Below, in pieces: positions 28,284-38,321 of a stretch of DNA of 64,000 nucleotides. Under the pieces are notes generated by a model, which saw only the letters and a program-made list of their open reading frames with translations, searched no databases and was not told the DNA's origin. Where the stretch lies: the NCBI RefSeq assembly GCF_039540375.1, contig NZ_BAABEX010000007.1, positions 558,001 through 622,000 of the forward strand, in the 5' to 3' direction. The translations under genes were made by a program, and so were the position numbers. Position 1 is the stretch's first letter. The number at the start of each line of letters is the position of its first letter. This DNA is from Acidovorax_G lacteus (lineage in GTDB: Bacteria > Pseudomonadota > Gammaproteobacteria > Burkholderiales > Burkholderiaceae_C).

Positions 28284-29776
28284 ACACCACTACCCACTCC
28301 CTCGTCCAGAAGCTCTGGAACTACTGCAACGTGCTGCGCGACGACGGCATGAGCTATGGCGACTATGTGGAGCAGCTCACGTACTTGCTGTTTCTGAAGA
28401 TGGCGGACGAACGATCGCAGCCGCCGTACAACCAGCCCAGCATCGTGCCCGCTGAATACGCCTGGCCGACGCTAGTGGCCCGCGATGGCGACGCGCTGTT
28501 TGACCACTACCGCCATGTGCTCGAAAAACTGGGGCAAGAAAGGGGCACGCTGGGCCTGATCTTCAGCAAGGCGCAAAACAAGTTTCAAGACCCGGCCAAG
28601 TTGCGCCGCGTGATTGTGGATTTGATTGGCGCTGAGACCTGGACGATTCTCGGGGCCGACGTGAAGGGCGACGCCTACGAAGGCCTGCTGGAGCGCAATG
28701 CGCAAGACACCAAGAGCGGCGCAGGCCAGTACTTCACGCCCCGGGCGCTGATCCAGGCCATGGTGGAATGCATTGCGCCCCAACCGGCCGAACGCATTTG
28801 CGACCCGGCCTGCGGCACGGGTGGCTTTTTGTTCACGGCCCACCACTACATCACCACGCACCACAAGAACCTGACGCGCGAGCAGCTCAAGCACCTGAAG
28901 GAAAAGGCCTTTACCGGCTACGAACTGGTGCAGGCCACGGCGCGGGTGTGCGCCATGAACATGCTGCTGCACGGCATTGGCTCTGAAAAGGCCGTGCCTG
29001 TGGTGGTGGGCGACGCCCTGGCCGCAGACCCGGGCGAGCGCTACGAGGTGGTGCTGGCCAACCCGCCGTTTGGCAAGAAGAGCAGCACCGTCATCGTGGG
29101 CGAAGACGGCCGCACCAGCACCGAAAAAGACACCATCGAGCGCGACGATTTCTGGGCCACCACCAGCAACAAGCAGCTCAATTTTGTGCAGCACATCAAG
29201 ACGCTGCTCACCACCCACGGCCGCGCAGCCGTGGTGCTGCCCGACAACGTGCTATTTGAGGGCGGCGCGGGCGAGACCATTCGCAAGAAGCTGCTGCACG
29301 AATGCGACCTGCACACTCTGTTGCGCTTGCCCACAGGGCTGTTCTATGCGCAGGGCGTGAAGGCGAACGTGCTGTTCTTCGACAAAAAGCCTGCCAGCGA
29401 GACGCCCTGGACCCAGCAGCTCTGGATTTACGACCTGCGCACCAACAAGCATTTCACGCTCAAGACCAACCCGCTGACGCGCGCAGACCTGGACGAGTTT
29501 GTGGCCCTGTACCGGGCCGACAACCGCCAGCAGCGCCAGGCCACCTGGACGCCCGAGACGCCCGATGGCCGTTGGCGTGCCTACCGCTACGACGAGCTGC
29601 TGGCCCGTGACAAGACCAGCCTGGACATCTTCTGGCTCAAAGACGAATCGCTGGCAGACAGCGACAACCTGCCACCGCCGGGCGTGATTGCGCGCGAGAT
29701 TGTGGAAGACCTGCAGGCCGCGCTGGCGCAGTTCAGGCTGATTGCGGACGACCTGGGGGAAGCGGTCGAGGATTGA
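28280..29776 (+). CDS. hsdM: Type I restriction-modification methyltransferase subunit M
   Basis: A 498-residue adenine-N6 methyltransferase that protects host DNA as M2S and joins R for restriction. It has the N-terminal HsdM helical domain (LVQKLWNYCNVLRDDG), the TKSGAGQYFTPRALI segment, SAM motif I DPACGTGGF (175-183) and catalytic NPPF (261-264, LANPPFGKK). The ATG is part of a 4-bp overlap with the nucleotidyltransferase gene. As last gene of the locus it is separated from hsdS by about 4 kb and lies behind its own operator-bearing promoter, so methylase supply may be set independently of hsdR. It converges on hrpA with 30 bp between stops. Confidence 0.96.
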   Translation: MNTTTHSLVQKLWNYCNVLRDDGMSYGDYVEQLTYLLFLKMADERSQPPYNQPSIVPAEYAWPTLVARDGDALFDHYRHVLEKLGQERGTLGLIFSKAQNKFQDPAKLRRVIVDLIGAETWTILGADVKGDAYEGLLERNAQDTKSGAGQYFTPRALIQAMVECIAPQPAERICDPACGTGGFLFTAHHYITTHHKNLTREQLKHLKEKAFTGYELVQATARVCAMNMLLHGIGSEKAVPVVVGDALAADPGERYEVVLANPPFGKKSSTVIVGEDGRTSTEKDTIERDDFWATTSNKQLNFVQHIKTLLTTHGRAAVVLPDNVLFEGGAGETIRKKLLHECDLHTLLRLPTGLFYAQGVKANVLFFDKKPASETPWTQQLWIYDLRTNKHFTLKTNPLTRADLDEFVALYRADNRQQRQATWTPETPDGRWRAYRYDELLARDKTSLDIFWLKDESLADSDNLPPPGVIAREIVEDLQAALAQFRLIADDLGEAVED

Positions 29777-29806
29777 GCAGGGCGCAGGGCGCGATCCCCT
29801 GCCCCC

Positions 29807-32800
29807 TCAGCTCTGGATCTGCGCCCAGAGCTTGTCCAGCCGCTTCACGCTCACCGGCTGGGGCGTGCGCAGCTCTTGCGCAAAAAAGCTCACGCGCAGC
29901 TCTTCAAGCAGCCAGCGCAGCTCTTGCATGCGCACATCCACCGCGCCTTTGCGCTCGGCCACCAGGCGCCAGTAGCGCTGCTCCTGCGGGCGCAGTTCGG
30001 CCAGTTTGGCGGCGTCGCGGGCGGGGTCGGCGCGGACTTTGTCCAAGCGCAGCGTGATGGCCTTGAGGTAGCGCGGAAAGTGCGCCAGCTGTGCCCACGG
30101 CGCCTGGGCGATGAACTGCTTGGGCATCAGGCGCTGCAGTTGCTGCTGCACATCCTGCGTGGCGTCGGGGGCGTTCTTGGTGTCCTTGAGCTTGCGCGCC
30201 GCGGCCGCGTATTCGGTGAGGATGGTGGCGGCCAGGCGAGCGACTTCGTTGGCAATCAACGTCAGGCGGCCGCGGCCTTCGTCCACGCGGCGCTTGAAGC
30301 CCGCCTCGTCGGTGGGCAGGGGCTCTTGCAGAAACGCGCGGTCGAGTGCCACGTCGATGATCTGGGCGCGCAGCTCTTCCTGCGTGCCGAGCGGCATGTA
30401 GGCCACGGCCATTTTCTGCAGGTCGGGGATGTTCTTTTCGAGGTACTTGAGCGCGTCCTTGATCTGCAGCGCACACAGGCGGCGCAGGCCTGCGCGGTGC
30501 TTGGCGGCGGCCACTTCGGGCTCGTCGAACACTTCGATGGTGACAGCGTCGCCCACGTCGATGAGTGCGGGAAAGCCGATCAGCGTCTGCCCGCCCTTGC
30601 GGATTTCCATCAACTCCGGCAGCTCGCCGAAGCTCCAGCCCGTGTAGCGCTGGCCTGCGGTGGCGGCCGGGGCCGCGCTGGTGTTGCCAACGCGGGCGGG
30701 GGCGGCCGCGGTGCCAGGTTTCGTGGCCTCAACCGCTACACTTTTAGTAGCTGCTCGTGCTTGATTTTGCTGGTCTGCAGCCGATTTTGGCGCTGCATCT
30801 GCCCCACCCTGCCCCAGCTTGAGCCCCGCGAGCGCCTGGAAGGCCCCGCGCGCCTTGGCACCCCAGTCGGCCTTGAGCGCGCCCAGATTGCGGCCCTGGC
30901 CCAACTGGCGGCCGTGTTCATCGACCACGCGCAGGTTCATGAACAAATGCGGGCTGAGCATGTCGAGCTTGAAGTCGGCGCGCTTGACGTCGAGCGAGGT
31001 CTCGTCGCGCACCTGCTTGAGCAGCGCGTCCGTCAGGCTGCCCGTGCCAAAGCGCTCGGGCGCGCCCAGCAGATCGGCCAGGCGTGCGGCCGATTCGGGC
31101 AGCGGCACAAAGCGGCTGCGCGGGCGCTGCGGCAGGCTTTTAAGCAGGGCCTGGATCTTGTCCTTGAGCATGCCGGGCACCAGCCATTCGCAGCGCTCTT
31201 CGCTCACCTGGTTGAGCACGAACAGCGGCACCGTGACCGTGAGGCCGTCGCGCGCATCGCCGGGCTCGTGCAGGTAGCTGGCCGCGCAGTCCACCCCGCC
31301 CAGGCGCACGGTGCGCGGAAACGCATTGGTGGTGATGCCCGCGGCCTCGTGCCGCATGAGCTCGTCGCGCGTGAGCTTGAGCAGGTCGGGCCGGGCGCGG
31401 CTGGCTTCGCCGTACCAGCGCTCAAAGGTGGCGCCGCTGCACACGTCCTGTGGTACCTGCTGGTCATAAAAAGCGTAGATCAGCTCATCGTCCACCAGCA
31501 CGTCCTGCCGGCGCGACTTGTGCTCCAGCTCCTCGACCTTGGCAATCAGCTTCTGGTTGGCGGCCAGGAAGGGCAGGCGCGTGTCCCACTCGCCCGCTAC
31601 CAGCGCCTCGCGCAAGAAGATCTCGCGCGCGCCGTGGGGGTCCACCTTGCCGAAGTCCACCCGGCGGTTGTTGTAGATGACGATGCCGTAGAGCGTGGCA
31701 CGCTCCAGCGCCGACACGCGCGCGGCTTTTTTCTCCCAGTGCGGGTCGAGCATCTGCTTTTTGAGCAAATGGCCACCGATCTGCTCGATCCACTGCGGCT
31801 CGATGGCGGCAATGCCGCGGCCGAACAGGCGCGTGGTTTCGACCAGCTCGGCCGCCACGATCCAGCGGCCGGGCTTTTTGTTCAGGTGCGCGCCCGGGTG
31901 CTTGTAGAACTTGATGCCGCGCGCGCCCAGGTACCAGTCGTCCTCGTCGCTCTTGCAGCCGATGTTGCCCAGCAGGCCCGCCAGCATCGAGAGGTGAATC
32001 TGCTCGTAGCTGGCCGGCTGGGTGTTGATGCGCCAGCCGTGCTCGGTCACCACCGTGAGCAGTTGCGTGTGGATGTCGCGCCACTCCCGCAGGCGGCGGA
32101 TGTTGATGAAGTTCTGGCGCAGCAGCTGCTCGTACTGCCGGTTGCTGAGCTTGTGCGTGGGCGCGGCCTCGGCCGCAGGCACGGGGGCTGGTGCGGGGGC
32201 CGCCTGGCGCTGCGCCACCGGCAGCACGGCCTGCGAGGGCGCGCCTTTGCGGGCGGCGTCGCGCTGCGCGCGGGCCGACGGCAGGCTGGGCGCACCGCCT
32301 CGGGCGTCGTTGATCCACTTCCAGAGCTTGAGCGTGCTCGAAAACTCGCTCTTGTCGTCGTCGAACTTCGCATGCGCCTGGTCGGCCTGCTGCTGCGCCT
32401 CCAGTGGCCTGTCGCGCACGTCCTGCACCGACAGGGCCGAGGCGATCACCAGCACTTCGTCCAGGGCGCGGCGCTCACGCGCTTCCAGGATCATGCGGCC
32501 CACGCGCGGGTCCAGCGGAAGCTTGGACAACTCCACCCCCATGGGGGTGAGCTCGTTCGCATCGTCCACCGCGCCCAACTCACCCAGGAGCTGGTAGCCG
32601 TCGGCAATCGCACGGCCCGAGGGCGCCTCGATAAACGGGAACTGCGCCACATCGCCCAGGTGCAGCGACTTCATGCGCAGGATCACGCCCGCCAGCGAGC
32701 TGCGCAGGATTTCGGGGTCGGTAAAGCGCGGACGGCTGGCAAAGTCCGCCTCGTCGTACAGGCGGATGCAGATGCCGTTGGCCACGCGGCCGCAGCGGCC

Positions 32801-33991
32801 CGCACGCTGGTTGGCCGCGGCCTGGCTGATGGGCTCGACCAACAGCTGCTCGACCTTGCTGCGGAAGCTGTAGCGCTTGACGCGGGCCGTGCCGCTGTCG
32901 ATCACATAGCGGATGCCCGGCACCGTGAGCGAGGTTTCGGCCACGTTGGTGGCCAGCACGATGCGCCGGCCGGTGTGGCGGTCGAACACGCGGTCTTGCT
33001 CGGCCTGCGACAGGCGCGCAAACAGCGGCAGCACCTCGGCCGCGCGCAGCACCGGGTGGTGCGACAGGTGCTTGCGCAGGTGGTCGGCGGCTTCGCGGAT
33101 CTCGCGCTCGCCGGGCAGAAACACCAGGATGTCACCGGGCGCATTGCCCGCCCACAGCTCGTCCACCGCGTCGGCAATGGCGTCGTTCAGGTCGTGGTCG
33201 CGCGTTTCTTCAAACGGGCGCCAGCGCTGCTCCACCGGAAAGGTGCGGCCCGACACATAGAGGATCGGCGCCGGCACAGGTTCGCCCCCACGCTCCCCCA
33301 CTGCGTGTGGGTCGCTGCCCCCCAAGGGGGCCGCGCCTGGCTTGGGACGGCCCGGCGCCGGGCGGGCAGACTCGAAGTGCTTGGCAAAACGCTCCGCGTC
33401 GATGGTGGCCGAGGTGACCACCACCTTCAGGTCGGGCCGGCGCGGCAGGATCTGGCGGATGTAGCCCAGCAGGAAGTCGATGTTGAGGCTGCGCTCGTGC
33501 GCCTCGTCGATGATCAGCGTGTCGTAGGCTTCGAGCAGCGGGTCGGTCTGCGTCTCGGCCAGCAGAATCCCGTCGGTCATCAGCTTGACCGAGGCGTTGC
33601 GCGACAGGCGGTCCTGAAAGCGCACCTTGTAGCCCACCACTTCGCCCAGCGGCGTGTTCAGCTCTTCGGCAATGCGCTTGGCCACGCTGCTGGCGGCAAT
33701 GCGGCGCGGCTGGGTGTGGCCGATCAGCCGCCCCTTCTGGCCCGGGGCGGCGTTGCATTTGCCCCGGCCCAGCGCCAGCGCAATCTTGGGCAGCTGCGTG
33801 GTCTTGCCCGAGCCGGTTTCGCCACAGACGATCACCACCTGGTGCTGCGCGAGCGCGGCCATGATCTCGTCGCGCCGGCCCGAGACGGGCAGCGATTCAG
33901 GAAATTCGAGCGTGAACGGCAGTGTGGACAAGGGCAGACGGGCGCACAGGCGCGGGCAAAAACGGGGCAAAGGGAAGGCCCTGCGGACCAC
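29807..33991 (-). CDS. hrpA: ATP-dependent RNA helicase HrpA
   Basis: A 1394-residue DEAH-box RNA helicase; family members are about 1300 residues and in enterobacteria act on mRNA processing and stalled ribosomes. Motifs in order: CGETGSGKTTQLPK (Walker A), DEAHERSLNIDFLLGY, VTSATIDAERF, VLATNVAETSLTVPGIRYVIDSG, and QRAGRCGRV; then helicase-associated domains and a long DUF3418 C-terminal part. The start is a GTG at 33991; other non-ATG starts nearby are possible. Two segments look like in-frame insertions of intergenic-type repeats: PGRPKPGAAPLGG near residue 220 and the stretch APKSAADQQNQARAATKS near residue 1070. Both lie in flexible, family-variable spots. Confidence 0.95.
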   Translation of the reverse strand: MVRRAFPLPRFCPRLCARLPLSTLPFTLEFPESLPVSGRRDEIMAALAQHQVVIVCGETGSGKTTQLPKIALALGRGKCNAAPGQKGRLIGHTQPRRIAASSVAKRIAEELNTPLGEVVGYKVRFQDRLSRNASVKLMTDGILLAETQTDPLLEAYDTLIIDEAHERSLNIDFLLGYIRQILPRRPDLKVVVTSATIDAERFAKHFESARPAPGRPKPGAAPLGGSDPHAVGERGGEPVPAPILYVSGRTFPVEQRWRPFEETRDHDLNDAIADAVDELWAGNAPGDILVFLPGEREIREAADHLRKHLSHHPVLRAAEVLPLFARLSQAEQDRVFDRHTGRRIVLATNVAETSLTVPGIRYVIDSGTARVKRYSFRSKVEQLLVEPISQAAANQRAGRCGRVANGICIRLYDEADFASRPRFTDPEILRSSLAGVILRMKSLHLGDVAQFPFIEAPSGRAIADGYQLLGELGAVDDANELTPMGVELSKLPLDPRVGRMILEARERRALDEVLVIASALSVQDVRDRPLEAQQQADQAHAKFDDDKSEFSSTLKLWKWINDARGGAPSLPSARAQRDAARKGAPSQAVLPVAQRQAAPAPAPVPAAEAAPTHKLSNRQYEQLLRQNFINIRRLREWRDIHTQLLTVVTEHGWRINTQPASYEQIHLSMLAGLLGNIGCKSDEDDWYLGARGIKFYKHPGAHLNKKPGRWIVAAELVETTRLFGRGIAAIEPQWIEQIGGHLLKKQMLDPHWEKKAARVSALERATLYGIVIYNNRRVDFGKVDPHGAREIFLREALVAGEWDTRLPFLAANQKLIAKVEELEHKSRRQDVLVDDELIYAFYDQQVPQDVCSGATFERWYGEASRARPDLLKLTRDELMRHEAAGITTNAFPRTVRLGGVDCAASYLHEPGDARDGLTVTVPLFVLNQVSEERCEWLVPGMLKDKIQALLKSLPQRPRSRFVPLPESAARLADLLGAPERFGTGSLTDALLKQVRDETSLDVKRADFKLDMLSPHLFMNLRVVDEHGRQLGQGRNLGALKADWGAKARGAFQALAGLKLGQGGADAAPKSAADQQNQARAATKSVAVEATKPGTAAAPARVGNTSAAPAATAGQRYTGWSFGELPELMEIRKGGQTLIGFPALIDVGDAVTIEVFDEPEVAAAKHRAGLRRLCALQIKDALKYLEKNIPDLQKMAVAYMPLGTQEELRAQIIDVALDRAFLQEPLPTDEAGFKRRVDEGRGRLTLIANEVARLAATILTEYAAAARKLKDTKNAPDATQDVQQQLQRLMPKQFIAQAPWAQLAHFPRYLKAITLRLDKVRADPARDAAKLAELRPQEQRYWRLVAERKGAVDVRMQELRWLLEELRVSFFAQELRTPQPVSVKRLDKLWAQIQS
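30734..30796 (+). repeat. Interspersed repeat AGCTGCTCGTGCTT, copy 4 (within hrpA coding sequence)
   Basis: CGCTACACTTTTAGTAGCTGCTCGTGCTTG through GCAGCCGATTTTGG matches the intergenic family at copies 2 and 5. It is read through in the hrpA frame as a low-complexity linker. Confidence 0.85.
33282..33355 (+). repeat. CCCCCCAAGGGGG-type repeat within hrpA
   Basis: CGCTCCCCCACTGCG, then GTCGCTGCCCCCCAAGGGGG, CGCCTGGCTTGGGACGGCCCG is the sort of GC-rich element usually found between Comamonadaceae genes. Here it is in frame in hrpA and encodes a Gly/Pro-rich insert. Confidence 0.65.
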
Positions 33992-34137
33992 CGTGCCGGG
34001 CCTTCAGGCCAAGGCGGCAGGGGCGTTGCAGGCGTGCGGCAGCCGTGGCGCTGCGCAAAGGGCTGGATTATCGCGCCAAGGCCCGCCCTGCGCCGGGGCC
34101 TGGCACACCGGCGACCGGGGTCCCAGCATCCCCTGCC

Positions 34138-34143
34138 TACAAT
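34138..34143 (+). promoter_or_regulatory. Putative -10 box for the FMN riboswitch transcript
   Basis: TACAAT lies about 30 bp before the riboswitch and would start transcription near 34150. No clear -35. Confidence 0.5.
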
Positions 34144-34172
34144 GCAGGCGCCGCCCACCCGGGCGGCACAAG

Positions 34173-34340
34173 CGTTCTCAGGGCGGGGCGAAATTCCCCA
34201 CCGGCGGTGATGGCGGGCCGAGCATCCCTTGGCCTGCACAAGCCCGCGAGCGCCCGCCTGCCGGCTAGCCCGGCGGGCGGGGTCAGCAGACCCGGTGCGA
34301 TTCCGGGGCCGACGGTCACAGTCCGGATGAAAGAGAGCGC
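34173..34340 (+). ncRNA. FMN riboswitch (RFN element)
   Basis: The element opens with CGTTCTCAGGGCGGGGCGAAATTCCCCACCGGCGGTGAT-type sequence and ends with the conserved GATTCCGGGGCCGACGGTCACAGTCCGGATGAAAGAGA-type block. Between lie AGCCCGCGAGCGC and GTCAGCAGACCCGGTG, which are the other fixed parts of this class. The variable arm (CCGCCTGCCGG...CCGGCGGGCGG) is a strong GC stem. It controls the ribH gene just downstream. Binding of FMN normally turns the gene off. Confidence 0.97.
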
Positions 34341-34369
34341 GTGGCACCGCCCGTGCGGCGGCGGCCTGT

Positions 34370-34420
34370 GGGTGCGCGCGCCTGCAGGCGGCTGCGGCAT
34401 GGGCGGGCCCGTGCGCACCC
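34370..34420 (+). promoter_or_regulatory. Expression-platform hairpin of the FMN riboswitch
   Basis: GGGTGCGC (34370-34377) pairs with GCGCACCC (34413-34420). The downstream TGATTTCCTGTCCCCTT is only weakly T-rich, so this may be an inefficient terminator or a stem that shapes access to the GGAG site at 34449-34452. The mechanism is not settled by sequence alone. Confidence 0.55.
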
Positions 34421-34459
34421 TGATTTCCTGTCCCCTTCACCGGACTTCGGAGTCAGACC

Positions 34460-34984
34460 ATGAACCTCAAAGACTATTCCCACCCCGATCTGGGCCAGCG
34501 CCCCGATTCGATCGCGCCCATCCGCCTGCCGGCGGGCGGGCGCTATGCCTTTATTGAAGCCGCCTGGCATGCCGACATCGTGCAGCAGGCCCGTGCGGCC
34601 TTTCTGGACGAGATGGCGCGCCACGGCGTGCCGCGCGAGGCCATCGACGTGCTGGGCGTGCCCGGCGCGTTCGAGATCCCGCTGCACGCGCAAAAACTGA
34701 TCGCCACCGGCCGCTACCAGGCCGTGGTGGGCTGCGCGCTGGTGGTGGACGGCGGTATCTACCGCCACGAATTCGTGGCCCAGGCCGTGATCGATGCGCT
34801 GATGCGCGTGCAGCTCGACACGGGCGTGCCCGTGATCTCGGCCGTGCTCACGCCGCACCACTTCCACGAGCATCTGGAGCACCGCAAGTACTTCCAGAAC
34901 CACTTCAGCATCAAGGGCAGCGAAGCCGCCCGCGCCTGCGTGGAAACGGTGTCGAGCCTGCACCAGCTGCCCGCCGCGGCCTAG
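34460..34984 (+). CDS. ribH: 6,7-dimethyl-8-ribityllumazine synthase, type II
   Basis: Makes the direct precursor of riboflavin from a ribityl-aminouracil and dihydroxybutanone phosphate. At 174 residues, with FIEAAWHADIVQQARAAF, VLGVPGAFEIPLHAQKL, VVDGGIYRHEFVAQAVIDALM and LTPHHFHEH, it matches the type II (Brucella/Rhizobium RibH2, decameric) branch and not the icosahedral RibH. The FMN riboswitch directly upstream shows flavin feedback. No other riboflavin gene is adjacent, so this may be an extra lumazine synthase besides one in the main rib operon. AGTC-GGAG context gives a good ribosome-binding site 8 nt before the ATG. Confidence 0.95.
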   Translation: MNLKDYSHPDLGQRPDSIAPIRLPAGGRYAFIEAAWHADIVQQARAAFLDEMARHGVPREAIDVLGVPGAFEIPLHAQKLIATGRYQAVVGCALVVDGGIYRHEFVAQAVIDALMRVQLDTGVPVISAVLTPHHFHEHLEHRKYFQNHFSIKGSEAARACVETVSSLHQLPAAA

Positions 34985-35123
34985 CCCCGCCACCACAGGC
35001 TGTGGCGCGCCCGGTGCTACGTACGCAGCCGCGGGGCCGCGCCAGGCCTTGCTGCGGGCGGTGTGGGCTATACACTGTGCGCCTTTCGCAGCCCACCCCG
35101 CCACCGCCCCGCTCCACTGCGCC

Positions 35124-36470
<1,347 letters not shown>

Positions 36471-36479
36471 ACCCGCACC

Positions 36480-36504
36480 GCCGGGCGGCGCACGCCCGGC
36501 TTTC
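36480..36504 (+). terminator. Terminator after argA
   Basis: GCCGGGCG (36480-36487) and CGCCCGGC (36493-36500) form a perfect 8-bp stem with a 5-nt loop, followed by TTTC, 10 bp after the argA stop. Confidence 0.75.
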
Positions 36505-36567
36505 AGGCCAAATCGGCCTGCAACCCAGCAAATTTAACCACGAGCAGCTATTGATTTGATAGCAAAA
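36505..36567 (-). repeat. Interspersed repeat AGCTGCTCGTGCTT, copy 5 (reverse orientation)
   Basis: On the minus strand it reads TTGCTATcaaatcaATAGCTGCTCGTGGTT and ends CAGGCCGATTTGGCC. It lies between the convergent argA and HD-GYP genes. Confidence 0.85.
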
Positions 36568-36586
36568 AGACCTGCCGGTGGGCGGC

Positions 36587-38227
36587 TCAGCGGGCCAGCC
36601 ACTGGGCCTGTAGGTGCTCTGGCACCGTGTCGATCTGCGCGGGGTCGAGAAACTGCTCGCCATAGCGGCGGTACACCTGCTCGCGCACAAACACCTCGAA
36701 CAGGTCCGGGTCGATGTGCCCGTTGTCGCGCATGCGGGCCATGATGGCCAGCGCCTGCGACAGGCTCATGCCGCTTTTGTAGGGCCGGTCGGCGGCCGTC
36801 AGTGCCTCAAAGATGTCGGCAATGCCCATCATGCGTGCCTGCCACGACATCTGCTCGCGCGTGAGACCCCGCGGGTAGCCGCGGCCGTCCATGCGCTCGT
36901 GGTGGCCGCCCGCGTACTCGGGCACGTTGCGCAGGTGGCGCGGCCAGGGCAGCGTCTCCAGCATCTTGATGGTGGCCACGATGTGGTGGTTGATCACGTC
37001 GCGCTCGGCCTGCGTGAGCGTGCCGGAGCGGATGCTGAGGTTCTCCACCTCCTCGGCCGTGAGAAAGCTCGTGAGCACGCCGTCCGGGTTGCGCCACTGG
37101 TAGGCCGTGGCCAGGTCGCGCACGCGCTGGCGGTCAGCCTCGGGCATGACCTCCTGGCCCTGGTTGGCGCGGCGCAAAAAGGCGCGGTCGTCCTCCAGCG
37201 CCTGCAACTGCGCTTGCAGGCCAGCCTGTACCTGCGCTTCGGCCGCCGCGTCCGCCACGGGGCGCAGCGCGAGTTGCTGGCGCAACGCGGCCAGTTCGGC
37301 GTCGCGCTTGAGCACTTCCACGCGCGTGTCGATCAGCCCGATGCGGTCGTACAGCGTCTGCAGCTTGGTGGCCTTGTCCACCACATGCACGGGGGTGGTG
37401 ATCTTGCCGCAGTCGTGCAGCAGCCCGGCCATCTTCAGCTCGTAGCGGTCGCGCTCGCCCATGCGAAAGTCGGCCAGCGGCCCCTCGGTGGTGCGGTCGG
37501 CGGCCTCGGCCAGCAGCATGGTCAGCGCAGGCACGCGCTGGCAGTGACCGCCGGTGTAAGGTGATTTCTCGTCGATCGCCACGTTGATCAGGTTCACGAA
37601 GGACTCGAACAGCTTTTCGAGCTGCGAGATCAGCAGCCGGTTCGTCAGCGCAATCGCCGCCTGCGAGGCCAGCGACTCGACCAGGCTCTGGTCGGTGCTG
37701 GTAAAGGGCTGCACTGCGCCGGTCTGAGGGTCGGTGGCGTTGATGAGCTGCATCACGCCGATCAGTTCGCGCTCGTGGTTCTTCATGGGCACCGTCAGAA
37801 ACGAGTGCGAGCGGTAGCCCGTGCGCTCGTCAAACGCACGCGTGCCCGAGAAGTCGAAGTGCTCCTGGCAGTAGGCGTCTTCGATATTCACCGTGCGGTC
37901 GTGGATGGCCGCATAGGCCGCCACCAGCGAATCGTTGGGCTGGCCGTCCGGCAGGTGCAGCGGCAGCTCGGGAAAGCCCGTCACCTTGCCCGCCGTGCCG
38001 CCCAGGTGCAGGCCCAGCGAGGCGGTGCGCACGATCTCGAAGCGCAAAAAACGGCCGTCGTCGCTCACGCTGTAGAGCGTGCCGCCGTCGGCGCCGGTGA
38101 TGGCGCGCGCGGCCTCGACGATGTTTTCGAGCAGCCGGTCGATGTCGCGCTCGCGCGAGAGCGCTGCGCCGATACCGTTGAGCTGTTCAAGCCGGCGAAA
38201 CAGGTGGACGGTGGATTCCTTGCTCAT
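36587..38227 (-). CDS. GAF-HD-GYP domain phosphodiesterase (c-di-GMP hydrolase)
   Basis: A 546-residue soluble protein. A GAF sensor domain spans about residues 25-200 (LLENIVEAARAITGADGGTLY, FLTVPMKNHERELIGVMQLIN). The HD-GYP phosphodiesterase follows: GGHCQRV near 227, the metal-binding HD at 271-272 in LLHDCGKI, INHHIVATI near 412, and HHERMDGRGYPRGL with GYP at 450-452. An extra segment of roughly 100 residues, rich in Ala, Gln and Leu (about 295-390), separates the HD pair from the next histidines; this is a coiled-coil-like insertion seen in a subset of HD-GYP proteins. It should lower c-di-GMP in response to a GAF ligand. Confidence 0.92.
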   Translation of the reverse strand: MSKESTVHLFRRLEQLNGIGAALSRERDIDRLLENIVEAARAITGADGGTLYSVSDDGRFLRFEIVRTASLGLHLGGTAGKVTGFPELPLHLPDGQPNDSLVAAYAAIHDRTVNIEDAYCQEHFDFSGTRAFDERTGYRSHSFLTVPMKNHERELIGVMQLINATDPQTGAVQPFTSTDQSLVESLASQAAIALTNRLLISQLEKLFESFVNLINVAIDEKSPYTGGHCQRVPALTMLLAEAADRTTEGPLADFRMGERDRYELKMAGLLHDCGKITTPVHVVDKATKLQTLYDRIGLIDTRVEVLKRDAELAALRQQLALRPVADAAAEAQVQAGLQAQLQALEDDRAFLRRANQGQEVMPEADRQRVRDLATAYQWRNPDGVLTSFLTAEEVENLSIRSGTLTQAERDVINHHIVATIKMLETLPWPRHLRNVPEYAGGHHERMDGRGYPRGLTREQMSWQARMMGIADIFEALTAADRPYKSGMSLSQALAIMARMRDNGHIDPDLFEVFVREQVYRRYGEQFLDPAQIDTVPEHLQAQWLAR

Positions 38228-38321
38228 GCGCGCTCGCCCCTCCGGGCAGTGGAATGATGGCCTGCGAGCGCCGATGGTAGCGGCATTGCCCCGCGCGGCA
38301 CAGCGCTGCGCGCACGGGCCT

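Noticed and set aside
29876..34210. Open frame of 1444 codons opposite hrpA
   Set aside because: It is antisense to a full HrpA with all helicase motifs; the product is Arg/Ala/Gly/His-rich with no family pattern. GC-rich codon bias opens such frames.
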